Shown: positions 1-11,600 of the stretch, one piece after another | Layout of the letters: every line of letters begins with the position of its first letter | Numbering within the stretch: the stretch's first letter is position 1 | Assembly (NCBI GenBank): GCA_002270565.1 | Contig: NQMI01000041.1 | Coordinates: 1 to 64,000 of the forward strand | Source of the DNA: Stenocarpella maydis | Taxonomy: Eukaryota; Ascomycota; Sordariomycetes; Diaporthales; Diaporthaceae | DNA: 64,000 bases | Reading direction: 5' to 3' | The notes under the pieces: generated by a model | What the model saw: the letters and a program-made list of their open reading frames with translations, nothing else | Told to the model about the DNA's origin: nothing | Databases searched by the model: none | Translations under genes and position numbers: made by a program

Positions 1-34
<34 letters not shown>
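1..34. repeat. Poly-A homopolymer at window edge
   Basis: The window opens with 34 consecutive A residues followed by ordinary mixed sequence. It may be a genuine homopolymer, the edge of a retroposed sequence, or a contig-edge effect. The sequence alone cannot decide between these. Confidence 0.8.
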
Positions 35-38
<4 letters not shown>

Positions 39-132
39 CAGCCGTGGCCGCTTCCCCAGCTCCGCAGATCCCACCGCACACTTTACATAGCATCTCTAGT
101 GTACCACTCTCACAACCTACCTAGGTACACTA

Positions 133-188
133 GCCAGAACTGCCAGAACTGCCAGAACTGCCAGAACTGCCTGACTAGCTGACTAGCT
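133..188. repeat. 9-bp tandem repeat (GCCAGAACT x4) followed by TGACTAGC x2
   Basis: Four head-to-tail copies of GCCAGAACT run from 133 to 168 and end in a partial copy. They are followed at once by two copies of an 8-mer, TGACTAGC. No reading frame uses the stretch convincingly. This is a small minisatellite in a spacer. Confidence 0.85.
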
Positions 189-1561
189 CGGTACCAGCCC
201 TGGCTGCCACACTACTACCCAAGTAGGTATGTGCACTAGCAGACCACACGGGAGGACATCAGCGACTGCGGTATGGAGTACTGACGACTCAGTACTGCAC
301 TGGCTGACTGGCTTTTACCGACGTGAAGAGGACGCGGAAGAAAAGACAAACAAACAAACAAACAGCGAGTCTTTGCCGTTCCTCTCCTGGCTCAAATTCA
401 AACTGATCTCTGCAGTAGCCAACCACCAGAACCCCCCCGTCTTTCTTATCCTTGCTCTTGCTTTTGCCTCGTCTCTCTTCTGCTCGACCCGTCGTGGCAA
501 CCTCCGCTGCACGCTCGCACCAGCGAATGCTCATCGACAAGACTCGCAGATCATGACGCAAGGCTGACATCGGCGGCAAAACGGCCAAGTTGCACGGCTC
601 CCGCATGGAAAAACCCGACCTTTCTGCTATGGCATTCTGTTTCTGGTCTGACAATTCCATGGTACCGGTGGTCGACAAAAGTAGTGCCCGCCAGACGCTG
701 GTCTAGACCGCCGGCTGACTGGTTCTGCTGGTCGGCGAGGCTGCCAGGATCGGTAAGTTTTCTCGCATCCCGACACATCGAGATCTTATGAGCGGCATCT
801 CTGGACCCAAAAGTCCAAACTGCAACACGGCCATCGCTGCTTGTCGACCCGCCGCGACAGGCGACCGCCTCGCAGACCGAACTGGCGGATGTGCGAGCAT
901 CCCAGAGATGTGCATGGCTGGCACCGCCGCCTCTTACTCTTTTACTCCGCCGGTTGCTTTTCTCCTGCACCTAGTCCCGGCACCTACTCTAGCTGCCTGG
1001 GTGTTTATTATTGCATCTTTGCATGCGCGTGCATGCACGCACGCCTGCCTGCTCTGCAGGCTGGAATGGACTGTGTCTCGAATGACCCCTTTTTGGCGAA
1101 TAAGTAACTGAAAGCGTGGGGGAGGGAGCAGTGTGGGCAACGTCGCAGCCACCCCCTGTCTCGATCCGAGTCTTGAAATTCCGCGTTTCCGCTCTTCACC
1201 GCGTGATGAATCGGCAATATCGTATACGCGGTACCTAGGTGTGGACAATGCTGGCTCGGGTCTCGGATATTCTGCCTCTATGCACGGGTGGGCGCCACCA
1301 CCCCGGAGCACCTGTTGCCTTTCTGATCGAGTACTGCACATCCCGCTGCACATAGAGGAGAACAGAAAAATGAAGCAATGCGGCTGACGAAAGATCGTCC
1401 TGGAGCTGCGAGGGTGTTCTGCTGCCGGTGGCGAGCTGCCACTCACTCCGCCTCGGCTGCCCGTCTTCCATGTCGTCGAACGAGGCCAACTTGTCAGGTA
1501 CCCTTTCTTAGCCGCAACATACTACGTACCTTATCTGACCAGCCCACGAGTATGCACACAA

Positions 1562-2263
1562 TTAGTGTCGTGCTAGACCGTGGGCTGCACCTATCCGGGC
1601 TAGCACAGGGATATCTAGATCCACGATCGCCTCAATAGACTCGATGCCCGTCCAGAGGTGCTTGTTGGGGTCAAACGTGCCTCCAAATCGCCTGTTTCTA
1701 CACTCATCGAAAACCCCTCGTCGCGAGTAATATGCTGGAGCAAGATATACTGTACGCCCGTACAGCACATGCCGCGTGCCCATACACAGTTCGTCTCGCC
1801 AGGCCGCGCGAGCCCTACCTGCCATAGTACGGTACGGACTTACACCACTGCGCCTCTCAGCAGTCACCGTCCTCCACCACATCAAGGCCTCCAGCAAACC
1901 CATCCTCGGCGCAGACCACCAGGCATCGGTTGTATTCCACAGGGCTCCCACGTCATTTGCAAAAATAGCCATGGTCGATTCGTCGACTCGGGCCACGATT
2001 CGCATCCCGCCCATCCCTCCATCAGCGAATTCGGCATTGTCATCCCCATGCTTCCTAGAAGGCCCTCCGTATGGCGTTGCGGGCGGATCGAGATCTGACC
2101 GACTGCAGGCACACCATGTTGTTCTTAGCCCCCCTCCCAGACCTGGGGGTCTCGGCAATGTACTGGAAACATCACGCACCCAGTACGCGGGAAACACTAC
2201 AGGGCTGCCGGACCCTCTCGTTAACAACCGTTGCTGGGCTTCCGGGTCAGTAGACAGCAACAT
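1562..2263 (-). CDS. Possible exon of an unrecognised protein
   Basis: An open frame of about 233 codons runs on the minus strand from an ATG at 2263 to a stop at 1562. Its C-terminal half has a balanced, protein-like composition, rich in W, R, F and Y around FDECRNRRFGGTFDPNKHLW, which is unusual for a random frame. No family was recognised. Short protein-like frames lie upstream on the same strand as far as about 3234 (for example around FDPTTLDLFKKYVSTIHGRE, near 3070), so this could be the last exon of a multi-exon gene. I could not find a convincing set of splice sites to join them. It could equally be a chance frame or the remains of a gene. Confidence 0.3.
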   Translation of the reverse strand: MLLSTDPEAQQRLLTRGSGSPVVFPAYWVRDVSSTLPRPPGLGGGLRTTWCACSRSDLDPPATPYGGPSRKHGDDNAEFADGGMGGMRIVARVDESTMAIFANDVGALWNTTDAWWSAPRMGLLEALMWWRTVTAERRSGVSPYRTMAGRARAAWRDELCMGTRHVLYGRTVYLAPAYYSRRGVFDECRNRRFGGTFDPNKHLWTGIESIEAIVDLDIPVLARIGAAHGLARH

Positions 2264-2893
2264 CAGCACGATCCATCAACTTTGCGGGTTGTCCGTTCTT
2301 GTCCAGCACATCGCATCCGACCCGAGAGGCAGGCTCCCTGACCAATTGGCCCTCCTGGCTATCTGGTGCCTCGGCTCCCTACTGTGCGAGAGTACTTGAG
2401 TTCATGGGCGCGGCGGTCTCTCCCCGAGGGAGACACCACATCTATTCGCTGCATGTCTGGCCTGTACAGCGGTGCTGCGTGTCAGTTGGCACCATGGTAG
2501 CAAGCACTGGTGGTCATTGCATCACTGGTCCTTGGAGTGGATGGAACCAGGCAGGTAACATCCGTGATATTCCAAGTAGCACTCACAAGACCGGGCGGAT
2601 GGCCCTGGAAAACCGTGGGCGACAATCGATATACTGGTCATGGACTTGGTGAAATTGACGATGACGCCTCGTGTCGTCTATTCAACGACGCACGACTGCC
2701 GCACAATACGTGTGAGGCAACGGAGGCGTGCTGTGGGAAGCTATCGCTGGTACTGGCGTTGCGCAGCACGAGCCTGGCGGCACGGATGTCTCACAGCCGT
2801 CCTGCATGACCGGTCGTTGCGACCTGTTGCTATCGATGCCCCAGAGCCAACCGGGAGACGCGGTAGCGGTACTTGCTCCGGTTCTAGACGGTC

Positions 2894-2911
2894 TTTTTTT
2901 TTTTTTTTTTT
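2894..2911. repeat. Poly-T tract (18 T)
   Basis: Eighteen uninterrupted T residues. On the minus strand this is a poly-A run, and it interrupts the candidate coding stretch lying between about 1560 and 3234. Confidence 0.9.
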
Positions 2912-3234
2912 GGTCCCCCGTCTCTTGGCCCCCGCCATCCCGTTCTTTGAAGAAGGCAACTGAGCCAACTAGTAGTATCACTGATGTTCAGCCGGGCAAG
3001 ACTGCAGAGACGTGCCTCTCGTCCGTGGATTGTCGAGACGTACTTCTTAAAGAGGTCAAGCGTCGTCGGGTCAAAGTACCTCTGACATAATAGTACTTGG
3101 GACCCAGTTTTCTGTCTAAGATCGCGATGCGCTGCTCTTGTCTCTGCGCACATCCAGACACCCGAGGACTTGGGCCTTGGGCATTTTTCTGGTTTGCCTT
3201 TCCGTCTGGGATCAGGTATTGCCAAGGTCGACAT

Positions 3235-4460
3235 TATGACATGCTGCTCTCGCCGCGTGGGAGACTCTTCTGACGATTTCTATCTGCTGGGTTCATGGCT
3301 GTCCTTGTCTGTCCCTGCCCGGCCTGCCCCAGCCCGACCAGTCAACGCACTCTAGTGTGGCTATCAGCCCCCCCTCTCCCGTGTTTTCAACGTTGGGAGG
3401 TCTCCGTACCTGACTCTGTATCTCGTTTTTTTTTTTACCTTCGGTAGGTCCTCCGGCACCAACGACAGGTGACCCACGAGGTGCCTGCCTTACACCGTCT
3501 GTGCAGACTGCCCTGTCCTTTTTACCACCACGACCGCGCCCCCGGCCTGGCTCGCTCGCTCGCTCAACGTGCTACGTCGTTATTATGTTCCCAGACTACT
3601 CGACAGTCCGGCCATCCTCCAAGTGCAGCAACATTCCCGCCCACGGCATCTCGATCCGGGAGCCTCCTCTCGTCCCTCGTGCCACTTTCTCTGGGATCGC
3701 GTGCAAAGGAACACCCTTCCTTGTTAGAATTGGCCATACGCAGGCAGGCTCGCCGGAACTAATCAACGGGAAAGCCATTTTCGATGTACTGTGTATGTGA
3801 CCTAGTAGCACCTTACCCATATCCTGGGGCACGCCTGAAGGTTTCCCGTCTTGTGCCACACCTTCTGTCATCGAGATCCTCGACATCGGCCCACTCTAAT
3901 TAGTGTGTCATATGCCGTGAGCCCCCATGTTCAGCCCTTCTAATATTCTGACCAGGAACCATACTTCCCCATACAGCTTGCAACTCTTCCTCCTAACACC
4001 GCCCCCCCCCCCCCACCAGGCCACCACCTACTCCTGCGGAAGACAACTGAGCACCCGGGACCATATTCAACCTCAGTATCTGGCCCAACTCTTGAGACAA
4101 CACGACCGCTCCCGACGACGAGAGCGGCCTTCTCTCGTGACTCGACCGAGCTGCTTGCCCGGCTGCCACGCATAGTAGCGCCTACGAACAGGAGCTGACG
4201 CGCCCACCGTGCACCCACCCCAGAACCACCCACCCGTTGCGACATCAGACTACCCGGCAGTCCAAGGCAGGGAATATTCAAACAAGGGCCTCTCACCAAC
4301 ACGCCTTTTGCTCCCTCCTCACCCGCGTCGCATGTCCCTCGAACCTCGGGCGACCGTTCTATCTACTCTTGGACCTTTTGCGTGGACAGACAGCACCGCC
4401 CCACGAGGCTTTGATCGTGTCCCAATACCTTCTATGCCGAGACGGTAATCCATAGTCTGC
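3235..4460. other. Spacer upstream of the SAM-HMG gene
   Basis: Pyrimidine-rich sequence with a 13-C homopolymer at 4002-4014 and a short GCTC repeat near 3550. C+T-rich tracts of this kind are common in fungal promoters and 5' leaders, so this probably holds the promoter and leader of the gene starting at 4461. No open frame here has coding character. Confidence 0.5.
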
Positions 4461-6802
4461 ATGTCGCCGAATTTGCAAGAGGTGTTCGGGGAGCTGGGCA
4501 TCTCGCAATACCTCGATGTCTTTCTCGACCAGGGCTTTGACACATGGGAAACGATCCTCGACATTACCGAGTCGGACTTGTGAGTGGCAGCATACGGATG
4601 GGGTAGACCCGGGTGTTGTGCGACCTATCTAATGTTCGCCATGGCCAACAGGGACGCGTTGGGAGTAAAACTTGGACATCGAAGGGTAAGCTGGAGACCT
4701 GCCTTGTTGTTAGTCTGGATTATGGATAATATTGACCAAGTACGGTAGAAACTACAAAGAAGAATCGCCAACGCCAGAGGTGTAGCGCCCGATGTGGCAT
4801 TGGCCTCACCGACGAGGTCGAGTGTCGAAGAGACCCGCACCTGCGCCGAGGTGCAGAAGCCGGAGATACCGTCACTGTCATCCGAGAACTCTCGGGAGAG
4901 TAGCAATGGAGTTGTCCAGAAGAGAAAATACCGGCGGCATCCCAAGGTACATTGTCCGAGTTGAACGCCGTGGTGGCCGCACTGGTAACCACGGTGTGAC
5001 GCGCCCCCTTTGCCCTCTCTCATACATGATCATAAATATTCGTCGACAAATGCGATGGACGAAATAGCCAACTGACAGTTTTACTCATAGCCGGACGAAA
5101 ATGCTCCAGAACGGGCGCCTTCAGCATACGTTTTATTCTCTAATAGTAAGTTTTTGTCCAGCTGCACGCACTCTCCGCCTTGTTTACCAGGCCCTTTCTT
5201 TGGTCACGTATCAAGCTCAAGCAGCACTGCTCTTTGGTGTATATTGTCGACCGCCCATACGCAACAAGGTGTTGAGTCCTGTGTGTTTGGGGGACACAGA
5301 TGTTAAACATCATACAAGCGCAGATCTGACCGGGACTAATCGTGTCTCGTATTCACAGAGATGAGAGAAGATCTCAAGGGCCAAAACCTGACGTTCACTG
5401 AGATTGCTAAACTGGTTGGCGAGAACTGGCAGGCTCTGACCCAGGCCGAAAAGGAACCATACGAGAGGGAGGCCCAAGCAGCCAAGGAGAAGTACAACCG
5501 AGACCTCGCCGAGTACAAGAAAACCGCCAACTACAAAAAGTACCTTCAGTATCTCCAGGAATTCAAAGCCAAACACGCCAATCACCCCCAAGGTGAGTCA
5601 GTTTGGTGTCGATTGACCAGTCTAGCTGCTTCTCAACCGAGTCTTCACCTGACGGGATTTTCTTAGACAAAGAAGTCTCCAAAAGACTGAGGCTGTCCGA
5701 CCCAAGTATCGGGGAATCAACGGCCATCAACGGTTACTCGGGTCGACATGTGAGGGCGGGGAGCATTGGGGATCACAGCGGCGAACCGCCAGCCAGGCGG
5801 CAGAGGATTGGGTCGATTGTTTCTAATGGCGATTCGTATTACGCACCTTCGGTTGCCTCGGTCTCTCAACGTACGCCAGGTGAGGAATCGGTCCTGACCT
5901 CACCAGCCGCCAGCTACTTCGACCGCCGCTTCGACCGCCGACTAGAGCAGTCGCCCGGTATCACGGGAAGCCCCAGGGACAGCTCGGCGCAGGCACCGGC
6001 CCCGCCCCGACGCGAACCTGCGTATGTTGATGGTTCTCGTGCCGATGCCCCGGCGGCGTCCCGTAGCCTGCCCCCGTTGTCAGACGTGTTCGAAAACCGG
6101 CCCATGCTGAACGGTACCGCCCGCCACAGCGACACTTCTGTGCAAAGCATGGGGCTACTGCCGAGGGGCCTTCAGACCGCCAGCCCGGCAAACACACCAA
6201 GCCTAAGCGGCAGTGATTCGCGGCCGCCGTCTCTGAAGAAGGAGCAATCATCTGCTGGCAGCATGTCCTCAGCAAGCTCAGCATACAGCAGCTTCCCGCG
6301 GACTCCCATCGAGGGACCACTCCCAATACACGCGCTCCTGTCCGGTGGGAAGCAAGCCCCCCCTTACGAAGGTCCCTTTGCGGCGAATCCGGCCATTCAG
6401 GGTCGGTCCATGTCACCCGACGACAGGCCCGCTATTTATCCACTGGAGCGGGCTCCGAGTGACCCGTCTCCGGCCAACCACCCTCTGCCACATATAAATG
6501 GTTTGTTCGAGTCACGCCCACATCCTGCCTATGAATACGGTCAGGCTGACCGCATTCATATAGGCTACCTCAAGGGGCACGGTCCCGGCCCAAGTCAGAA
6601 TCATGCCGCCGTCAGCCGCCTCCCTTACTCCTCAGCATATAATGAGTCAAGGCTCGCACCGGTATCCACTCCGGTGCCGCCACCGGCAGCGCCAGCAGCA
6701 GCACTGCCAGTCCCACGCCCAAACATTAAGAGTGAACCCGGAATGGACGGCATCAGTGCGCTCCTTCAAGCGGATAAGATAGTCGACCGCAGATCGGGGT
6801 GA
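4461..6802 (+). CDS. SAM-domain / HMG-box DNA-binding protein
   Basis: The product is a likely nuclear DNA-binding regulator of 591 residues. Six exons fit both frame and splice signals: 4461-4579, 4652-4685, 4749-4946, 5091-5145, 5359-5592 and 5667-6802. Exons 1-3 give an N-terminal SAM-like domain (residues about 3-65, containing LGISQYLDVFLDQGFDTWE). Exons 4-5 give an HMG box (about 122-190) with the typical PSAYVLFSNKMREDLK start, the central NWQALTQAEKEPYE segment and a lysine-rich third helix. The remaining 400 residues are Ser/Pro-rich and probably disordered, ending in IKSEPGMDGISALL. The box itself is split by a 213-nt intron. SAM domains usually mediate oligomerisation, and fungal HMG proteins often control sexual development, but no target can be read from the sequence. 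Start choice: the first ATG that opens the SAM domain in frame. Confidence 0.9.
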
Positions 6803-8610
6803 CCGAATGACGAAGGGCCTAGTATAAGATGAAGCTCAGCCTCATAACGGCCTGGACCTACAGTGGTTGAGACACCACTGACCTTGTCGACGGAGCTCTT
6901 GATGGCCGTTCATTCTGAAGGCTGCATCTGCGCGCATATCTGCCACAGTTCATCACCGTGCAGCCCGGCTGGCGACTTTCCGCCCATGCTGCTGCCATGC
7001 AGAAAGATCACTTTTCTCGGACGCTATTGGCGGGTGCGTTCCACGGCTTGGGGAGCGGCCATGCTGGAAGGCAAGGACACAATACGAAAGGAAGAGAGAG
7101 TACGGGGATGTGTTTTATTGCGCCGGCGTTTGTTGGATCCGAATCCAAGTTTGGGATCTTGTTTCAAGGCCGCAATGTGGGGAACTGAAGACTGGAGGGA
7201 AATATCGAACCCCGGCGACTTGGACCGTGGAGCTACTTTCCTCCACCTGGAACGTACAGAGATCCAGCCCTCGCAGGCCGCTTCCGATCGGGCGCCATTG
7301 CATTCGACGAGGGAAAACGGTCGCCACCGAGGGATCGGAAAGCTGCGCGGAACAATCTCGCAGTCATACGTGTGCGCAAGATGGAGCTGCAGGACGGGAA
7401 ACAGCCACGAGATGTGTCCGTCTCACTGTGCGATTGTTGTGTCCACGTGGGGGACCAGGGCCCGTGGGTGGATTTGGAAAGCTGGTGTGCGGAGGCGAGA
7501 AGTGCGCGCGCCGTGAGCACGGCATACATGTATACCCAAGTTAGCATCGGTGGCCTGGCCTATGAGCACTGCTGAAGAAGAACCAATGCTCGCTGGGTTC
7601 AACGATCTTATTTGTGGATTACTCTAGTGCGTCCTTGATGAGGCATTCGGCCGGATGGCGAGTCGAATGTGTGACTGGTGATAGTAAATCACTCAATCGT
7701 CCGATTGAATGATCGTGCGCATCCGCAGTTCGTCTCGATGGTCGTGCATGTGATAAGATATAGACTCGTCGGTACGGGCCGGTGTTACCCAAGGTTTTGT
7801 CGCAGCCCAGACCGAACCGTGAAGATCCGGATCGGCGGCCCAGACAAATCACCAAGGCACGCATGTCTGAAGACCATAGTACGTGCTCATGCAGTCGGAC
7901 TCGTCTGCAGTGCGTGCGCTGCGTGTGCTGTGTGCAGTGCGATCGCCTTCTTTCCTACACCACTACTGACGGTGATTGGCTTTGTTTTGGTCGTCAAGAC
8001 GCCCAAAATAATTGGTCGGCCAGCCAACAAATCCTGTCTGGAGTCGTCATCCGGGATTAGCGCCGCAGGCCTGCAGGAGATTGGGCCTACCACAATAGAC
8101 CACTTGTGCAGGCTTGTGCCGCGGAGAAGGGCAGGCAAGAAGCAGGCAGGCAGACAAACCGATTGCCCAGCCCCCCCCTCTCTCTCCCGCCTCCCCAGCG
8201 TCACATCATCATGTACGACTACCATTCGCCTCGTGGACTAGTCTAACTGGAGCCCAAGCACTGCGAGCCCAAATGCCCTGACCGCCGTCGCGCCCAAGCT
8301 CTTTCAACGTTGCGGCTGAGCTCCATTTCCTGTCCTTGTCCGTTTTGGTCTCTGCCCCATACTTCCCAGCCTTCCCCATACTAGGATGCGACCCATACAC
8401 CACCCCCCCAGCTCATAAACAATTCCACCTATCTACTTACTTCAGCACTCGCATCTCGAACACCAACACGCGCAGAACCCCCGTGTCCTGTCTACAGCGC
8501 TGGCGGCTGGTAATTCGATTGATGGGAGGCATAATACGTAGACACAGATGACAGCGACCGCATAGAACCCTCCGCCCTCTCCCCTACCCCGCCACAAAGC
8601 TGTCGAGACC
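6803..8610. other. Spacer between the SAM-HMG gene and the giant LAH gene
   Basis: About 1.8 kb without a supported gene. The first part should hold the 3' UTR of the HMG gene. The last 400 bases are C+T-rich and probably form the promoter and leader of the giant gene. Open frames of up to 217 codons here lack domains, plausible introns and coding character. Confidence 0.5.
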
Positions 8611-11600
8611 ATGAGCGACCGCCGTCGCCGTTGGAGCCCGGAGAACTCGCGGCGCAGGCGCAAAGCCAAGCGGGACTCGAGAGAGCAGCTCGTGCTAGAT
8701 GAACCTTCCATGGCGCCACCAGACCCCAGGTCCATGGCCCTCCCAACAGCAACAGAGAGCACCTTCACAAGCTCCTACTCCTACGCCTACCCCGGCGCAC
8801 CCCAGAGCCAAGTGCCCTCGTCCTCGTTCCAGTATCCGTCGTCTCAGCTCCCGGACCAGCAGCCCCTTCCTGGAGGAGGCCCGGGAGGCCCAATCACCAT
8901 GCGCAGCATCGACGACATGCCGTCCTCGGCACCAATGCCCATGTCAGGACCGCCCCGCGGCAAAGACCGCGAGCGCGACCGCCGGCGATCACCAAGAAGC
9001 CGCCATGGTTCCCCCTCGAGCTCCGACGCCTTCTCACTGTCGTCGTCCAGCAGCTCCTCCTACCTGGACATATCGCGGTGGTACCCGAGCTACGGCCGCT
9101 CGGGTGGCGTCCTCAACGCCTTCTTCAAGACGCCCTCGGAACACCGGCAGCGCGTGCGGCGCAGGCGGAGCCTGAAGAAAAAGAACAGGGGCATATTCGC
9201 GTTCGGGGGGAACAACTCGTCGTCCTCGAGCGTGAACTCGGACATGGCATACGGCATGGGCTTCGTGAAGAAGCCCAAGAGCCGCAACCTCAGCCCCCGC
9301 CGCGAGCGCGCGGCGACCCTGGAGAAGTTGGAGGGGAGGCCTGCGCGGACCCAGCGTCGGCAGACGGACGAGGAGATACTCGAGATCGGGCGGAAGCTGG
9401 CCAAGGTCGCGAGGGACTCGAACAGGGAGGACTTGCGCGCCATGGGTGGGAAGAGGCCATCGGGCCAATTCTCGGCCGCACAGGAAACCTGGGACAAGTA
9501 CTCGCGCCATAATAGTGGCGGATATGCCGCCTCGAGCCGTGGGATCGCGCCCTCGAAACACGGCCGCCAGTCATCATCCTCGTCCTCTGACGACGAGTGG
9601 GAGTCTGCCTCTGAGGGCGAGTACAGCAGTGACGAGAGCAACTCTGGCCTTGTGTACGGAGCCGCAGTGGACCTTGGCCGGCCGTCGCCGCCCAAGTCCT
9701 CTGTGAGCAGGCACTCCACGTATATATCGGCCCGGCCACCAGAATATATCAGACCGCCGGACAGGAAATCATCCGCCGTCGACCCTAGGCTGTTCGGCCC
9801 TGTGAACTCCCTTCGTGGGCTCATCAACACGCCGTGTGGTTTCGATGACAGGAACAGCGCCTATACTGCCCCTGGCCCCGCAGAAGAGAGGTATGCAGGC
9901 TCCGCGGGCACCGCGGAGAGCGCATCGATAGAGGCAAGGCCGATGCAGACCGTCTACCCAGTTCAGACGTCTGACCCCTCGAGAGTGGATGCTGCAAGAG
10001 CCTCAGGCTCGTTGGTGTCATCACAGCCAAGTTTCTCAGCGATCTCGCGCGAGCCGTCCCACTCGTCACGTCATCCTGAGCCGCCCCCAATCCAGGCTCC
10101 TAAACCCATTGCGCCGGTCCCGACTAGCATGTACGACGAGCAGCGAATCCGCGACTCGGAGCAGAGGTCTCCACGGGAATCCCGAATCAGGCCGAGCGAG
10201 AACAAGACGTTTGCCGAGACAGCCCTGGTGGGTGCAGGCGTCGCGGCACTCGGCGCCGCGATCATTGCCGCTCGTGATAAGGGCAAGGGCAAGGAGAAAG
10301 TGAGAGAACCCGAACCGAGGCAGGACCGCCATGCGAGGTATGGCCACGACGACCACCGCGATCAGGACACGGTCGTGCAGGATTCCCGCCGGGCTAAAGA
10401 GCTCGCTCTCGAGAGGGAAATCGAGAGGCTTGAGAGAGCCCTTGCGGACCGGAACAAGGCTCGGGAACAGCGAAAACGTGATTCGAAGCGGGATAGCATG
10501 CCGGAGCTCTCTGGAAGCCGGGCAACTGATGTGGGCGCGGAACGTGATCACGAGGAGAGGCGCCGCGACCGTGACTCGAGATACACTGAACCTGATTACA
10601 GCTATGAACGGCCAGAAACAATCAGAAGGGTTAGTGAGCCTGGCGAGCGGCCAGAGGCTATTGATGACGGTCAAACCCGCCGCGCTGAACTCCCTGCCGT
10701 CCCCTCGTCGAGCGGTGTTGACGTTTTCCAGTTCCAGGTCTCGGATGATGCATTCAGAACACGAGATAGTCCGCTAAGAGCGGCGTCCCCCATAATCATC
10801 GACGTGACACCAGCACCTTCACCTCCTCTAGAAGAAGAGCGTCGGAGGAGCCGCCGGGAATCCTTTGAGGACGAGATGCGTGACGCCAAGCACATATACG
10901 ACGAGTCAATGCACTCCACGGCTCCAATCTCAGCGGTCGACATGGCCGCTGCTATTGCAGCTACAGAAAGAGCTCGGCACCACGACGAGCCCGAGCGCGG
11001 CCGGACGCTGACCAAGACACAAGATATGGTCCAAGAACAAGCCAACGCCTATTACCACGCCCGCAGAATGGCCGAGCGGGAGGTCAGCTCCCGCAGCCGC
11101 AGCAAGTCGGACGAGCGCTCTATCATCGGGAAGTATGGCAAGGACAGGGACGAGTCCCAAGGCGCCGAAATTGTCCGCATCGTCACACCGCCGGAGATGA
11201 AGCAGAAGCCGCAGAAACACAAGTACAGCGAGCCCAACGCGGATTTCAGGTTTGACAATCTGATGAGCCCCAAGGACCTCAACCACTTCAAGCCCCACGA
11301 GTTCCTGGTGCGCGATCCGTCCGCCGAACGCCCACGGCCTCTTCTGAACCTGGTCATCCCGACGCCTGTGCCCACTCCGACGCCGGAAGTTCAGATCAAA
11401 TCTTACTCGTCAAAGTCACCCGAACCAGCGGCTAACGAGCCCGAGAGGGAGGTTCCTGAAGTGGTTATTACGCCTAGGGGTGAGGTCGTTGAAGCACAGC
11501 AGACTCCGACATCCAAGCGGGTATCCTGGGGCCCCAGCGAGACCCAGCAATATGATGTCGAGAGCCCGGATCGGTCGTCAGAGCGCAATTCTAGGTCCTA

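Larger units (their letters stand above)
1..1561. other. Spacer, no supported gene
   Basis: Several overlapping open frames of 60-170 codons occur on both strands, but none shows a recognisable domain, splice pattern or codon bias. Many lack an ATG start. A run of alternating GCATGC-like sequence lies near 1017-1045. I see no gene to call here. Confidence 0.5.

Noticed and set aside
6863..7516. 217-codon plus-strand frame downstream of the SAM-HMG gene
   Set aside because: Cys/Arg/Ser-rich composition without hydrophobic pattern, lies where the 3' UTR of the HMG gene is expected, no splice context.
7678..8241. 187-codon plus-strand frame before the LAH gene
   Set aside because: Contains a short hydrophobic stretch, but overall composition and overlapping frames look random; it probably lies in the LAH promoter or leader.
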